Positions 50,958 through 60,439 of a DNA stretch of 64,000 bases are shown piece by piece (position 1 is the first letter of the stretch; every line of letters starts with the position of its first letter). The stretch is from Bacillus_BD sp963765265 (GTDB lineage: Bacteria; Bacillota; Bacilli; Bacillales; Cytobacillaceae), in NCBI GenBank assembly GCA_963765265.1, contig CAVXVN010000006.1:1-64000 (forward strand), written 5' to 3'. The translations under genes and the position numbers were made by a program. Under the pieces are notes generated by a model. The model was not told the DNA's origin, ran no database searches, and saw only the letters and a program-made list of their open reading frames with translations.

Positions 50958-51233
50958 ATGAATCAAAGACGTGCAATCGTAAGTGTTATTGGAAAAGACC
51001 AGGTAGGTATAATTGCAAAAGTAACAAATGTTCTAGCTGACAACAAGATTAATATTTTAGACATTAGTCAAACGATATTACAAGACTTTTTTACCATGAT
51101 GATGATCGTGGATGTAGCAGATTATAAAGACCTCGAGTCACTACAAAAACAACTAGTTAAAATTGGTAAAACAATGAATTTAAACATCAATATTCAACTA
51201 GAAGAAATATTTCAAGCCATGCACCGCGTATAA
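50958..51233 (+). CDS. ACT-domain protein (UPF0237 type)
   Basis: 91 residues made of a single ACT domain (RAIVSVIGKDQVGIIAKVTN ... INILDISQTI ... FTMMMIVDV). Such stand-alone ACT proteins bind amino acids or other small ligands. It is always found next to the UPF0210/DUF711 gene, as here with 17 bp between. The joint role is not known. Confidence 0.9.
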   Translation: MNQRRAIVSVIGKDQVGIIAKVTNVLADNKINILDISQTILQDFFTMMMIVDVADYKDLESLQKQLVKIGKTMNLNINIQLEEIFQAMHRV

Positions 51234-51250
51234 AGAAAGGAGTTGACAAA

Positions 51251-52612
51251 ATGAATATTGGTTTACATGAAATGCTAGAAACCATTCGAATGGTTCAAGT
51301 TGAAAACTTAGATATCCGTACCGTAACGATGGGAATTAATCTCCTTGATTGTGCTGATTCTGATTTTGAGAAAATGAATCTCCGAGTTTACGAAAAAATC
51401 ACAACTTATGCAAAAGATTTAAAAGAAGTAGCAGAGATAGTTGAAAAAGAATTCGGTATTCCAATTATTAATAAACGTATATCCATTACACCTATTGCTG
51501 AAATACTTGGTAATGCCACAAAAGATCAAGCAGTCGAATTAGCTAAAACGCTTGACCGAGCAGCGATCTCTTTGGGAGTCGATTTTATCGGTGGCTTCTC
51601 AGCACTGGTACATAAGGGTATTTCAAAAGGGGATCAAATATTGCTTGATGCACTACCAGAGGCACTAACGGTTACGGAACGTGTTTGTGCCTCTGTTTCA
51701 GTTGCTACAACAAGATCCGGCATTAACATGGATGCCGTTAGACAAATGGGTATCATTATGAAAGAAGCAGCAGAAATGACAAAAGACAAAAATGGCCTAG
51801 CTTGTGCAAAGCTTGTTGTATTCTGTAATCCTGTCGAAGACAATCCGTTCATGGCAGGAGCTTTTCATGGTTCAGGAGAAGGAGAAGTGGTATTAAATGT
51901 TGGTGTTAGCGGTCCTGGTGTTGTCTTAAACGCCTTAAAACGGTTCCCTGATGCTGATCTGGGAGAAGTAGCCGATATCATTAAAAAAACAGCCTTTAAA
52001 ATTACCCGTGCCGGTGAATTAATAGGACGTGTAGTAGCAGAAAGACTTCATGTACCATTTGGTATCATGGATTTATCCCTTGCACCAACCAATGCAATGA
52101 ACGACAGTGTCGCTGAAATCCTCGAAGAGATTGGCTTAGAAAGAGTTGGTACACATGGCACCATTGCTGCGCTTGCTCTAATGAACGATGCTGTAAAAAA
52201 AGGAGGCGCAATGGCAAGTTCTTATGTGGGTGGTTTAAGTGGCGCCTTTATTCCAGTCAGTGAAGATAATGGAATGATTCGTGGAATTATCGATCATTCC
52301 CTTACACTTTCAAAGCTTGAAGCCATGACTTGTGTATGTTCCGTTGGACTGGATATGATTGCATTAACCGGAGATGTTACTCCAGCTACTCTCTCTGCGA
52401 TTATTGCGGATGAAGCAGCGATTGGTATGATAAACAAAAAAACGACAGCAGTAAGGCTCATTCCTGTTCCTGGCAAAAAGGAAGGGGAAATGGTTGAATT
52501 TGGCGGCCTCCTTGGACGTGCTCCTGTAATGGGGGTAAATCCATTTAGTTCTGAAAAAATGATTAAACGAGGCGGTAGAATCCCTGCACCACTTCAATCA
52601 TTGATCAACTAA
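51251..52612 (+). CDS. UPF0210 (DUF711/PFL-like) protein
   Basis: 453 residues of the UPF0210 family, structurally related to the pyruvate formate-lyase/ribonucleotide-reductase fold but without the glycyl-radical motif. Typical stretches are IRMVQVENLDIRTVTMGINL, GGFSALVHKG, FHGSGEGEVVLNVGVSGPGV and SSEKMIKRGGRIPAPLQSL at the end. Function unknown; co-transcribed with the ACT protein. Start after AAGGAGTTGACAAA. Confidence 0.9.
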   Translation: MNIGLHEMLETIRMVQVENLDIRTVTMGINLLDCADSDFEKMNLRVYEKITTYAKDLKEVAEIVEKEFGIPIINKRISITPIAEILGNATKDQAVELAKTLDRAAISLGVDFIGGFSALVHKGISKGDQILLDALPEALTVTERVCASVSVATTRSGINMDAVRQMGIIMKEAAEMTKDKNGLACAKLVVFCNPVEDNPFMAGAFHGSGEGEVVLNVGVSGPGVVLNALKRFPDADLGEVADIIKKTAFKITRAGELIGRVVAERLHVPFGIMDLSLAPTNAMNDSVAEILEEIGLERVGTHGTIAALALMNDAVKKGGAMASSYVGGLSGAFIPVSEDNGMIRGIIDHSLTLSKLEAMTCVCSVGLDMIALTGDVTPATLSAIIADEAAIGMINKKTTAVRLIPVPGKKEGEMVEFGGLLGRAPVMGVNPFSSEKMIKRGGRIPAPLQSLIN

Positions 52613-52636
52613 TCCCTAAGCAAAACCATTTTTATT

Positions 52637-52686
52637 GAAAAAGCGAACAAACTCGGATCAATCAATCCAGGTTTGTTTGCTTTTTC
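52637..52686. terminator. bidirectional terminator
   Basis: GAAAAAGCGAACAAAC ... GTTTGTTTGCTTTTTC stem between the UPF0210 gene and tnrA. Confidence 0.88.
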
Positions 52687-53022
52687 TTACCTCTTTTCCT
52701 TTTTTTGTATGCCAAACTGGGCATTAATTTGACCACGTAGCATCTGTTTACGTGTATTTTCTTTATCCACTTTCTTATTTTTCCTATTTAATTCATGTCT
52801 AATTTCATCCGTACTTACGCCTTCTTCTCTTTTATTAGCAATTTCAATCAGACACTCGACATCCGAGAAAGAATACTTCCGATTCCCTTTATTTGTTCTT
52901 TCAGGAAAAATAAGTTTTCTCTCCTCGTAATAACGTATTTGCCTTTCAGATAATCCAGTTAATTCACTGACAACACCTATTGTGATAACCTTTCTTTTTT
53001 TATAAGAAGGATCTTGGTCCAA
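52687..53022 (-). CDS. tnrA: nitrogen regulator TnrA (MerR family)
   Basis: 111 residues from TTG 53022 (six bases after AGGTGAGGAC). MerR-type DNA-binding helix region VITIGVVSELTGLSERQIRY YEERKLIFPERTNKGNRKYSF; the C-terminal tail KQMLRGQINAQFGIQKKEKR is the TnrA-specific element that binds feedback-inhibited glutamine synthetase. The tail (as opposed to GlnR's longer one) and the stand-alone position support TnrA. It activates and represses nitrogen genes when nitrogen is limiting. A perfect TnrA site lies 70 bp upstream, suggesting autoregulation. Confidence 0.88.
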   Translation of the reverse strand: MDQDPSYKKRKVITIGVVSELTGLSERQIRYYEERKLIFPERTNKGNRKYSFSDVECLIEIANKREEGVSTDEIRHELNRKNKKVDKENTRKQMLRGQINAQFGIQKKEKR

Positions 53023-53091
53023 TTTGTCCTCACCTCTCAATAAACTGATAATTCACATTATACATGATTTTTGAGATGTTTTTTACTTTCA

Positions 53092-53108
53092 TGTTATATT
53101 TTCTTACA
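53092..53108. promoter_or_regulatory. TnrA/GlnR box
   Basis: TGTTATATTTTCTTACA fits TGTNANATTTTNTNACA at every fixed position. It is centred ~78 bp upstream of the tnrA start. Confidence 0.82.
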
Positions 53109-53345
53109 ATGTATATACAAATAATGTTATATATCATTACACGTTTAAAGATTTTTCCCTTACCCCTATCCATATAAAACAAAGATATGATATTTATAAG
53201 AGTGAATGATGACAAATTAAAAAATCGATAAATTCTCACTATTCTTTAAGTAAATGTTCTATTTTTGTATTAATTACTAAAAAGTTATGTATAAAACTCT
53301 ATTTTTGTTATAATAATTCTAATAAAATACGAAAAGGTGAAACTT

Positions 53346-54443
53346 TTGACAAAAAAGAAATTTCAATCTTGGACACTTCAAATTTTGATTATTATTAGCA
53401 TTATTTATGTATCAACCAAAATTACCTTTTTATTTCAACCAATCGGTATTTTTTTCTCCACTTTGTTTTTTCCCATTATTATTTCTGGATTTTTGTACTT
53501 TTTATTAAATCCGTTTGTTGGTTATCTCCAACGACTCAAGCTACCCAGAATCCTTGCGATTGTTGTGATTTATTTGGTTATCATCGGTCTCATTGCACTC
53601 GTTATCGGCAATCTTATCCCTATGATTTCTAAGCAAATAACCGCATTTGTAAATGATGTGCCCAGGTACTACAATCAAACCCTACTCTTTTTGGATCAAC
53701 TTTCAGAATCGGATCAATTTAAGTGGGTCATGACTCAAGATTATTTTTCTGTTAATAATGTCGTAGAAAATCTAAAAGATTGGGCTGCGACACTGCCAAA
53801 TACGATCACCAACAGTATAACAAGTATTTTCGGAGTTGTAGCAAATATTGCCGTTACGATTGTGACCGTTCCGTTTTTATTATTTTATATGTTTAAAGAT
53901 GGCGACAAATTTCCTAATATGATTTCTAAGTTTATTCCATCTTCCTACCGAAATGAAGGGTTAAAAACATTAAAAGAGACGGGCGAGACACTTGCAATCT
54001 ATATCAACGGTCAGGTAACGGTTGCTTTATTTGTTGGGACACTTGCCTTTATTGGTTATGTCATTATTGACTTGCCCTATGCTCTAGTGATGGCCCTAAT
54101 TGTTGCCATTACAAATATTATTCCATATGTCGGACCCTTTTTAGGTGGAGCACCTGCCGTTCTTATTGCATTATTTGATTCACCGACAAAAGCTTTATTG
54201 GTTGTTGTGGTTATTACCATTGCTCAACAATTAGAAGGAAATGTTCTTTCTCCGCTTATTTTAGGAAAAAAATTAGATACACATCCAGCAACCATTATTA
54301 TTCTTCTACTCGTTGCTGGAAATTTAGCCGGAATACTAGGAATGATACTTGCCATTCCTACTTATGCTGTATCAAAAACAATCATCTTGAATTTTGTCAA
54401 TTTCCTACGCTTACGTAAATCGACAATTGAAAAAGAAATATAA
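53346..54443 (+). CDS. AI-2E family transporter (PerM/YdbI-like permease)
   Basis: 365 residues from TTG 53346 (LTKKKFQSW), placed by AAAAGGTGAAAC. Eight membrane helices with the family's large loop. Conserved pieces are GIFFSTLFFPIIISGFLYFL, FMFKDG-like LLFYMFKDGDKFP, and near the end NIIPYVGPFLGGAPA plus ILGKKLDTHPATIIILLLVAG. Function in Bacillus is uncertain; relatives export AI-2 or sodium/lithium. Monocistronic, with a terminator convergent with trp. Confidence 0.87.
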   Translation: MTKKKFQSWTLQILIIISIIYVSTKITFLFQPIGIFFSTLFFPIIISGFLYFLLNPFVGYLQRLKLPRILAIVVIYLVIIGLIALVIGNLIPMISKQITAFVNDVPRYYNQTLLFLDQLSESDQFKWVMTQDYFSVNNVVENLKDWAATLPNTITNSITSIFGVVANIAVTIVTVPFLLFYMFKDGDKFPNMISKFIPSSYRNEGLKTLKETGETLAIYINGQVTVALFVGTLAFIGYVIIDLPYALVMALIVAITNIIPYVGPFLGGAPAVLIALFDSPTKALLVVVVITIAQQLEGNVLSPLILGKKLDTHPATIIILLLVAGNLAGILGMILAIPTYAVSKTIILNFVNFLRLRKSTIEKEI

Positions 54444-54449
54444 ATTCAA

Positions 54450-54489
54450 TCAAAAACCCCTTTCAGTACAAGTTGAAAGGGGTTTTTGA
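54450..54489. terminator. bidirectional terminator between the permease and trpF
   Basis: CAAAAACCCCTTTCA ... TGAAAGGGGTTTTTG stem; ends the trp operon on the minus strand and the permease on the plus strand. Confidence 0.88.
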
Positions 54490-54525
54490 TTGGCTTTATT
54501 ATAGTGTGGCCATTTTTCATTTGTA

Positions 54526-55144
54526 TTAATTATTCAGTTGAACATTTTTAACACGAGTTAAAAATGTTTTTATTTTTTCTAAATCCTTTTGCCCATTTGT
54601 TTCCACTCCACTACTTACATCTACCATATCTACATTTGTTTCCAAGATCGCAGCTGTCACATTTTGTGGATTTAATCCTCCAGCAAGAATGACTTTTTTG
54701 TCTTTGAAATCAAATCCAGATAATATTCCCCAATCAAATGAAATTCCATTTCCCCCATGATATTTCCCTTTTGGTCCATCCAATAGTATGTATTCACAAG
54801 GATACTCATGGATGTTTTTTAAGTCTTCTACTCTTTCAATACTAAATGCTTTTATCATTGGATAAGGGATCTCACGACAAAATTCTGGTGTTTCATTTCC
54901 ATGAAGTTGAACAATATCAATTCCTGTTTTTGATACAACCTCATCGATCCTTTCCTTGCTTGGATTCACAAAAACGCCAACTTTTTTGATCTCTTTCGGT
55001 AGCTTAGAAATGATAGAAGATGCATTTTCAAGTGAAATTTCTCGTTTACTTTCTGCAAAAACAAAACCAAGAACATCTGCACCATGCTCTGTAGCACAGA
55101 GAGCTGCTTCCTCACTCAAGAATTCCACAAATTTTCACTTTCAT
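54526..55144 (-). pseudogene. trpF: phosphoribosylanthranilate isomerase TrpF, frameshift near the start
   Basis: The natural start is ATG 55144 (MKVKICG), overlapping the trpC stop as ATGA. A one-base break at about 55120 separates it from the main frame (LSEEAALCATEHGADVLGFV, ..., DIVQLHGNE, ..., ILAGGLNPQNV, VDVSSGVE). About 205 residues of TIM barrel when repaired. It converts phosphoribosylanthranilate to CdRP. Last trp gene here; no trpB or trpA follows. Confidence 0.88.
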
Positions 55145-55938
55145 ATACGTTCACCCTTTTGAAGTGGTAATTTCATTTCTTGTAAAGTACTCGGTAAATC
55201 TTCCGCTCTCATCAACATTTCACCGACTAAAATCGCATTCGCACCTGCCTTCACAACCCGCTTCACATCATCTAGTGTTTTAATTCCACTTTCACTAATT
55301 AAAAAGGCACCAGATTTTTTTACGATTGGAGCAAGTTTTTCCGTTACACTTAAATCCACTTCAAATGTTTTTAAATTACGATTATTTACTCCAATTAATT
55401 TTGCCCCCGTTTTCAAGGCAATTTTTAGTTCGTCTTCGCTATGCACTTCCATCAATACTTCTAAACTATTGATTGGTCGCATATTGATAGAGATCGACTA
55501 ACTTCTTTTCGTCCATTGCAGCCACAATCAAGAAGGATAATGTCCGCTCCTGCATTTTTAGCAACATCGATTTGTATGGAATCAATAATAAAATCTTTAC
55601 AAAGAATCGGTGCATCAATGGCATTTCGAACATCTTTCAAATCAGAAATAGAGCCATTAAAAAAACGATGATCCGTTAATACAGAAACAGCACTAGCACC
55701 ATACTTTACATAGCTACTTGTTTGTTCTACAGGATCTAATGATGCTATTGATCTCTCCCTTTGATGGACTAGACCGTTTGAATTCAGAAATAATCGCTAA
55801 CTTATCTGCTTTTTCTAGAATCGATATGAATGAACGCGGTGTATGGTTATTTTCAGTATCTAATCGTGTCTGATTCATTTTTAATTGATCTACTTCTATT
55901 TTTTTCTCTGATAGGATTGTATCTAATATCGTTGCCAT
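55141..55938 (-). pseudogene. trpC: indole-3-glycerol-phosphate synthase TrpC, at least three indels
   Basis: The N-terminal piece 55938-55714 (MATILDTILSEKKIEVDQLK ... IISEFKRSSPSKGEIN) ends falsely. DNA between holds DPVEQTSSYVKYGASAVSVL, DAPILCKDFI.D and ADIILL in shifted frames; the C-terminal piece (SLEVLMEVHSEDELKIALKT, GVNNRNLKTFEVDL, FLISESGI, ILVGEMLM) ends at 55141. All catalytic landmarks are present. Breaks are near 55745, 55530 and 55490. Starts directly after the trpD stop. Confidence 0.85.
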
Positions 55939-56961
55939 TTATCTCACCTCTGATTTTAGTTGACTTGCTTCTATTAATCTCTGTAATCGTTCAAATGCAG
56001 CACCTGAATCAATCATTTCCTCTGCTAACTCAATACCTTCTAAAATGGTATTTGCTTTACCACCTACAAAAATACCAATTCCAGCATTTAATAAAACCGT
56101 GTCACGATAAGCCCCTTTTTTCCCTTTTAAGACATTTTTTAATATTTCGGCATTTTCACTTGCATAGCCACCTACAATCGCTTCATTCGGATACACAGAC
56201 AAGCCGACTTCTTCAGGATGGAGAACCTTTTCCGTAATGATTCCGTTCTCTAAAATAACTAAATAGTTATCTCCTTGAAGAGAAGCTTCATCCATGGAAC
56301 CCGCACCATTTAACACAACCGCCCGTTTTCTTCCTAGTGCCTGAAGTACTTCAGCAAACATTCTCGATAAATCACGACGATAAACTCCTAAAAATTGTGT
56401 GTCTAGATCCACTGGGTTCATTAAAGGTCCTAGTAAATTAAACACAGTAGGGATCCCTAAATCTTTACGAACCTTTTGGATCCGACCGATTTTCGGATGG
56501 ACATTTGGCGCATATAAAAAGGCAATACCCACTTCTTCAATGATTTCCTCAATTCTTTCAACAGAAAGATTCAATTGTATTCCTAGCTCCTCTAACACAT
56601 CCGCACTTCCTGTTTTACTTGAAACACTACGGTTGCCATGTTTTGCTACGGGTATTCCTGCTGCGGCAATGACAAAAGCGGAAGTCGAACTAATATTGAA
56701 GCTCTTCACACCATCTCCACCCGTTCCACAATTGTCCATAACATTCGGAATTTTTTTATTAAAAGGCAATGCTTGGGCACGAATTCCCTTTACAAGTCCT
56801 GCTATTTCATCGACTGTTTCTCCTTTTGTTTTTAAGGCAATTAAAAAGGCAGCTATTTCACTATCGGTTATCACATCTGAAAATAAATGCTTCATCGCAA
56901 TCTCGATTTCATTATCTGTTAATGCTTCTCCTGCTGTTAAACTTTTTAAAATTTCTTTCAT
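55939..56961 (-). CDS. trpD: anthranilate phosphoribosyltransferase TrpD
   Basis: 340 residues, intact. PRPP-binding motif CGTGGDGVKSFNISSTSAFV and KHGNRSVSSKTGSADVLEEL are clear; FNLLGPLMNPVD follows mid-protein. It adds phosphoribose to anthranilate. ATG overlaps the trpG stop (ATGA), coupling translation. Confidence 0.95.
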   Translation of the reverse strand: MKEILKSLTAGEALTDNEIEIAMKHLFSDVITDSEIAAFLIALKTKGETVDEIAGLVKGIRAQALPFNKKIPNVMDNCGTGGDGVKSFNISSTSAFVIAAAGIPVAKHGNRSVSSKTGSADVLEELGIQLNLSVERIEEIIEEVGIAFLYAPNVHPKIGRIQKVRKDLGIPTVFNLLGPLMNPVDLDTQFLGVYRRDLSRMFAEVLQALGRKRAVVLNGAGSMDEASLQGDNYLVILENGIITEKVLHPEEVGLSVYPNEAIVGGYASENAEILKNVLKGKKGAYRDTVLLNAGIGIFVGGKANTILEGIELAEEMIDSGAAFERLQRLIEASQLKSEVR

Positions 56962-57545
56962 ATGGCAACTTCCTCTCTAATTTGATTTAAAAAGTTTTCT
57001 AGTAGTTGTTTTCCTAATCCAGTCCCAACTGATTCTGGATGAAATTGCATGCCATATAGTGGATATTTACTATGTTTTATTGCCATGATTTCATCATCAT
57101 CCATTGATTTAGCCAATACCTGAAAAAAAGCAGGCAATGTATCTTTTTTAATAATTAACGAGTGATAGCGCATCACTTCAAGTTGCTGTGGCAAGGATTT
57201 AAATAATTCAGTTTCGATATGACTAAGTTTCGAAGTTTTGCCATGCATGATTTTTTGTGCTTTTTCGATCTTAGCTCCAAAGCTATATCCAATTGCCTGA
57301 TGTCCAAGGCAAATACCCAAAATAGGAATTCTTTCATAAAAGTGTTGAATGACCTCTACACAAATCCCTGCATTTTCAGGTCTTCCAGGCCCTGGGGAAA
57401 TGACAATCGCTTCAGGTTTCATATTTTCAATATCTGCTATCGAAATGTTGTCATTTCTTTTGACTACAATATCCTCACCAAGTTCTCCTAGATATTGATA
57501 AAGGTTATACGTAAAGGAGTCATAATTATCAATCAATAAAATCAT
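56958..57545 (-). CDS. trpG: anthranilate/aminodeoxychorismate synthase glutamine amidotransferase
   Basis: 195 residues, class I amidotransferase: VISPGPGRPENAG, nucleophile Cys in LGICLGHQAIGY, and HPESVGT with the His-Glu pair. It provides ammonia to TrpE (and possibly PabB). Sits between trpE and trpD with overlaps on both sides, unlike B. subtilis where the subunit gene is in the folate operon. Confidence 0.93.
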   Translation of the reverse strand: MILLIDNYDSFTYNLYQYLGELGEDIVVKRNDNISIADIENMKPEAIVISPGPGRPENAGICVEVIQHFYERIPILGICLGHQAIGYSFGAKIEKAQKIMHGKTSKLSHIETELFKSLPQQLEVMRYHSLIIKKDTLPAFFQVLAKSMDDDEIMAIKHSKYPLYGMQFHPESVGTGLGKQLLENFLNQIREEVAI

Positions 57546-58941
57546 TTATTTCTCCCTCCAAGAACATTTTTAATTTATGAATTGTTTCTTCATATTCTTT
57601 TTCAGGTACAGAATCATACACAATTCCTGCTCCTGCTTGAATATAAGCCTCATTCCCCTTAATGACCATGGTTCGTATCGTCAATGCGAAATCAAGATTG
57701 CCATTTCCTGAAACATAGCCAATCGCTCCAGAATAAATCCCTCTTTTACAATTCTCCATTTCATTAATAATTTCCATTGCTCTTATTTTTGGAGCACCCG
57801 AAACAGTACCTGCCGGCAAACAAGACGTTAATGCATCTAGTGGTGAAAAATCCTCGACTAACACTCCCTCAACTTCAGAAACAAGATGCATCACATGTTT
57901 ATACTTTTCTATAGTAAGAAATTTTGTGACCTGAACAGTACCGAATTCACATACTCGACCTAGATCATTTCGTCCAAGATCTACAAGCATTTTGTGTTCT
58001 GCAAGTTCTTTTTCATCCGCAAGTAAATCTTTTGCTAATGTTTCATCTTCCGCTGCACTTTTCCCCCTCGGCCTTGTTCCTGCAATTGGATTTGTGATCA
58101 CCTGTCTGCCTTTTACTTTTATCAGGCTTTCTGGAGAAACTCCTGCAATGGAATACCCATCAAAGTCGAAATAATACATATATGGAGATGGATTTTTTAC
58201 CCTAAGCTTTCGGTACAAGGAAAATGGATCCCCTTCTATCTGTGCTTTTAATCGTTGCGAAAGAACAACTTGAAAAATATCTCCTTCTTCAATGTATGTT
58301 TTTGCTCTTTGAACATTATCAATAAATTCTTGTTTTGGCATTGCTGCTTGGAAAGAAGAAAGACTCACTTCTTTTGCTACTTCATCAGGTGTTGCATTCG
58401 TGATTTCATGTTTTGTTTTAGTTAATTGAACTTGAAGCTCTTCCAGAGATGATCCATTTTTTTGAGGAGATGCTACTAGATATACTTTTTGTTCCAAGTG
58501 ATCAAAGACAACGAGTACTTCAAAAAACAAGAAATGAACATCTGGTGTTTGAAGCTCATCGTTTGGTATTTCTCCAATATTTTCGTATTGACGAATTGAA
58601 TCATAACTAACGTAGCCTACTGCACCACCTATAAAAGGAAAAAGTGGTTCTTGTTTTGTACTTGATTTTGGTAATAGTTTTTTTAATACTTCCAAAGGTT
58701 TTTCTAAAACATTTTCTGTATCGTTCCCTTTCTTGATTTTACTGGTATCTCCATTTCCAATTAACTCCATAAAGGGTTCAGCACCAATAAAGGAAAAACG
58801 ACCTGAGTTCTCGTGTTTTAATGAACTTTCAAGTAAAAACTTTTTTCTTCCCGTTAACCTTTGATAGATGGAGATTGGTGTTAACGTGTCACCTTCAATT
58901 TCTTCTATGATTAACTGTGATTCTTCACTTAATGGTTTCAT
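57529..58941 (-). CDS. trpE: anthranilate synthase component I TrpE
   Basis: 470 residues of the chorismate-binding family. The N-terminal regulatory motif LLESS lies in the first 40 residues; catalytic region IAGTRPRGKSAAEDETLAKD, LVDLGRNDLGRV, LPAGTVSGAPKIRAMEII and IQAGAGIVYDSVPEKEYEET are all present. Makes anthranilate from chorismate with TrpG. First gene of trpEGDCF, downstream of two Trp T-boxes. Start after GGGAGGACAGCTAGAAA. Confidence 0.95.
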   Translation of the reverse strand: MKPLSEESQLIIEEIEGDTLTPISIYQRLTGRKKFLLESSLKHENSGRFSFIGAEPFMELIGNGDTSKIKKGNDTENVLEKPLEVLKKLLPKSSTKQEPLFPFIGGAVGYVSYDSIRQYENIGEIPNDELQTPDVHFLFFEVLVVFDHLEQKVYLVASPQKNGSSLEELQVQLTKTKHEITNATPDEVAKEVSLSSFQAAMPKQEFIDNVQRAKTYIEEGDIFQVVLSQRLKAQIEGDPFSLYRKLRVKNPSPYMYYFDFDGYSIAGVSPESLIKVKGRQVITNPIAGTRPRGKSAAEDETLAKDLLADEKELAEHKMLVDLGRNDLGRVCEFGTVQVTKFLTIEKYKHVMHLVSEVEGVLVEDFSPLDALTSCLPAGTVSGAPKIRAMEIINEMENCKRGIYSGAIGYVSGNGNLDFALTIRTMVIKGNEAYIQAGAGIVYDSVPEKEYEETIHKLKMFLEGEINDFID

Positions 58942-58966
58942 TTTCTAGCTGTCCTCCCTGTTTTAA

Positions 58967-59243
58967 GGAAATAAAAAAGTCCTCTACTCACAAAAAAATT
59001 ATGTGAATAGAGGACGATATATACCGCGGTGCCACCTCAGTTAGAGCAAAATGCTTGCTCTCTCTTTTCGGGTACGAAAATACAAATTGATACCCTATCC
59101 TTTTAACGGTGGAATTCCGGGTAACCCTACTTTCATTCAAGTTACCTCTCGTAAGTCCATTCCAACGATGCATTCGTACCGGTTTACACCATACCCGGCT
59201 CTCTATAACGAAACACATTCGTGTACTACTCTTACTCAACAAT
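58967..59243 (-). promoter_or_regulatory. tryptophan T-box leader 2 (proximal)
   Basis: Minus strand: GTAAGAGTAGTACACG stem I start, AGAGAG motif, GGTATGGTGTAAACC, specifier loop GGAATGGAC with codon TGG (59159-59157), T-box GAGGTGGCACCGCGG (59038-59024), and terminator GTCCTCTATTCAC ... GTGAGTAGAGGAC TTTTTT. Controls trpE read-through in response to uncharged tRNA-Trp. Confidence 0.93.
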
Positions 59244-59270
59244 TTAGATTATTTAATATTATTATCGGAA

Positions 59271-59546
59271 TACAAAAAGGGCTTCTCCTCCAAAAAGGAC
59301 GAGAAACCCGTGGTGCCACCTTCATTAGCTGAATGATCAGCTCACTTTACAGATATCAAAACAAGAATGTTTGAATACCTGTCTCTTGTAACGATGAGAC
59401 GTTCGCCAAAGCCTACTACTTTAAAAGGTTCAGTTTGGGGCTCAGAAGTCCATTCCCTTTTCTACCCACACTGATTTGCACCAACCATCAGCTCTCTAAA
59501 GTGTTTAAGAAAAGATACTACTCTTCGTCACAGCCATACGCTTTAT
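59271..59546 (-). promoter_or_regulatory. tryptophan T-box leader 1 (distal)
   Basis: Minus strand: GAAGAGTAGTATC stem I, AGAGAG, GGTTGGTGCAAATC, specifier GGGAATGGAC with codon TGG (59452-59450), T-box AAGGTGGCACCACGG (59322-59308), and terminator GGGTTTCTCGTCC ... GGAGAAGCCCTTTTT. With leader 2 it forms a tandem, double-checked switch for the trp operon. Confidence 0.93.
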
Positions 59547-59620
59547 TTGTAAATAATCATAATATTAATTTTATTATTCGTCAACTCTATTTTTGAATAA
59601 TTTCATTTTTATTTTTATAT

Positions 59621-60206
59621 CTCCCCCAGCTCATTCGTTTTTTCTTTTAGTGAATCAACTGCCATTTATGTATGTGCAATCCCGGTTGGACATGACGTGA
59701 CATCAACGAAAATTTTCATTTGATCAATAATCCGGACTTCTTTTTTTCTCACCATCATCATAATAATCAATCGTGTTTAAAATTTCATCAACCGTTGAAG
59801 CGGTTATTAATTTTTGTCTAACTTCCTCTCTCATTAGGATTATTGCTAACCGAGATAACATTTCTAAATGTATTTGATTGGCTCTATCTGGTGCAGCAAT
59901 CATGAAAAACAATTGAGATGGTTTCCCATCAAGAGCTTCATAGTCAACACCGGCATTGGATTTACCAAATGCAATAGCTGGTTTCTTAACAGAGGAGCCC
60001 TTCGCATGTGGAATGGCAATCCCATTGCTAATACCTGTTGAACTTTGTTCCTCTCTTTTTATAATAGCTGCTTTAAATTGTTCTCTGTCAGATAATTTTC
60101 CTGCTCGATCTAATAGATCAATCAATTCATTAATCACCGTATGTTTTCCATTCCCTTCTAGGGATAATAAAACCGTCTCTTTTGTTAATAGTTCGGTTAT
60201 TTTCAT
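59621..60206 (-). pseudogene. fruA: fructose PTS FruA relic (IIA plus broken IIB)
   Basis: ATG 60206 (after AAGGGAGAAACC) begins an intact IIA domain of ~150 residues with the phosphorylated His67 in GIAIPHAKG and FFMIAAP..., ending DYYDDGEKKRSPDY at 59724. Beyond it the DNA still encodes the start of IIB (MKIFVDVTSCPTGIAHT, stop, MAVDSLKEKTNELG), with a stop where Tyr is expected. The IIC membrane domain is missing; trp leader DNA begins at ~59546. So a fructose-specific enzyme II has been truncated. The IIA domain could in principle still be made. Confidence 0.75.
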
Positions 60207-60439
60207 CAAGGTTTCTCCCTTATGTTTGTAATAAATGTGAATCTGAAGTCCTGATCTATACGATATCAACCAACTTTAAACCAACCATCAATTTAAAAAT
60301 CATTAACAATATAATAATCAACAGAAGGATTTAATGTAATTGTATAAATCATGTTTTCACAGCCCTTCCCAATTTTACTGTCATGAGGACTTACATCGTT
60401 GAATACTATTAAATAGTGACATAAATTAAGGGGGAAATT

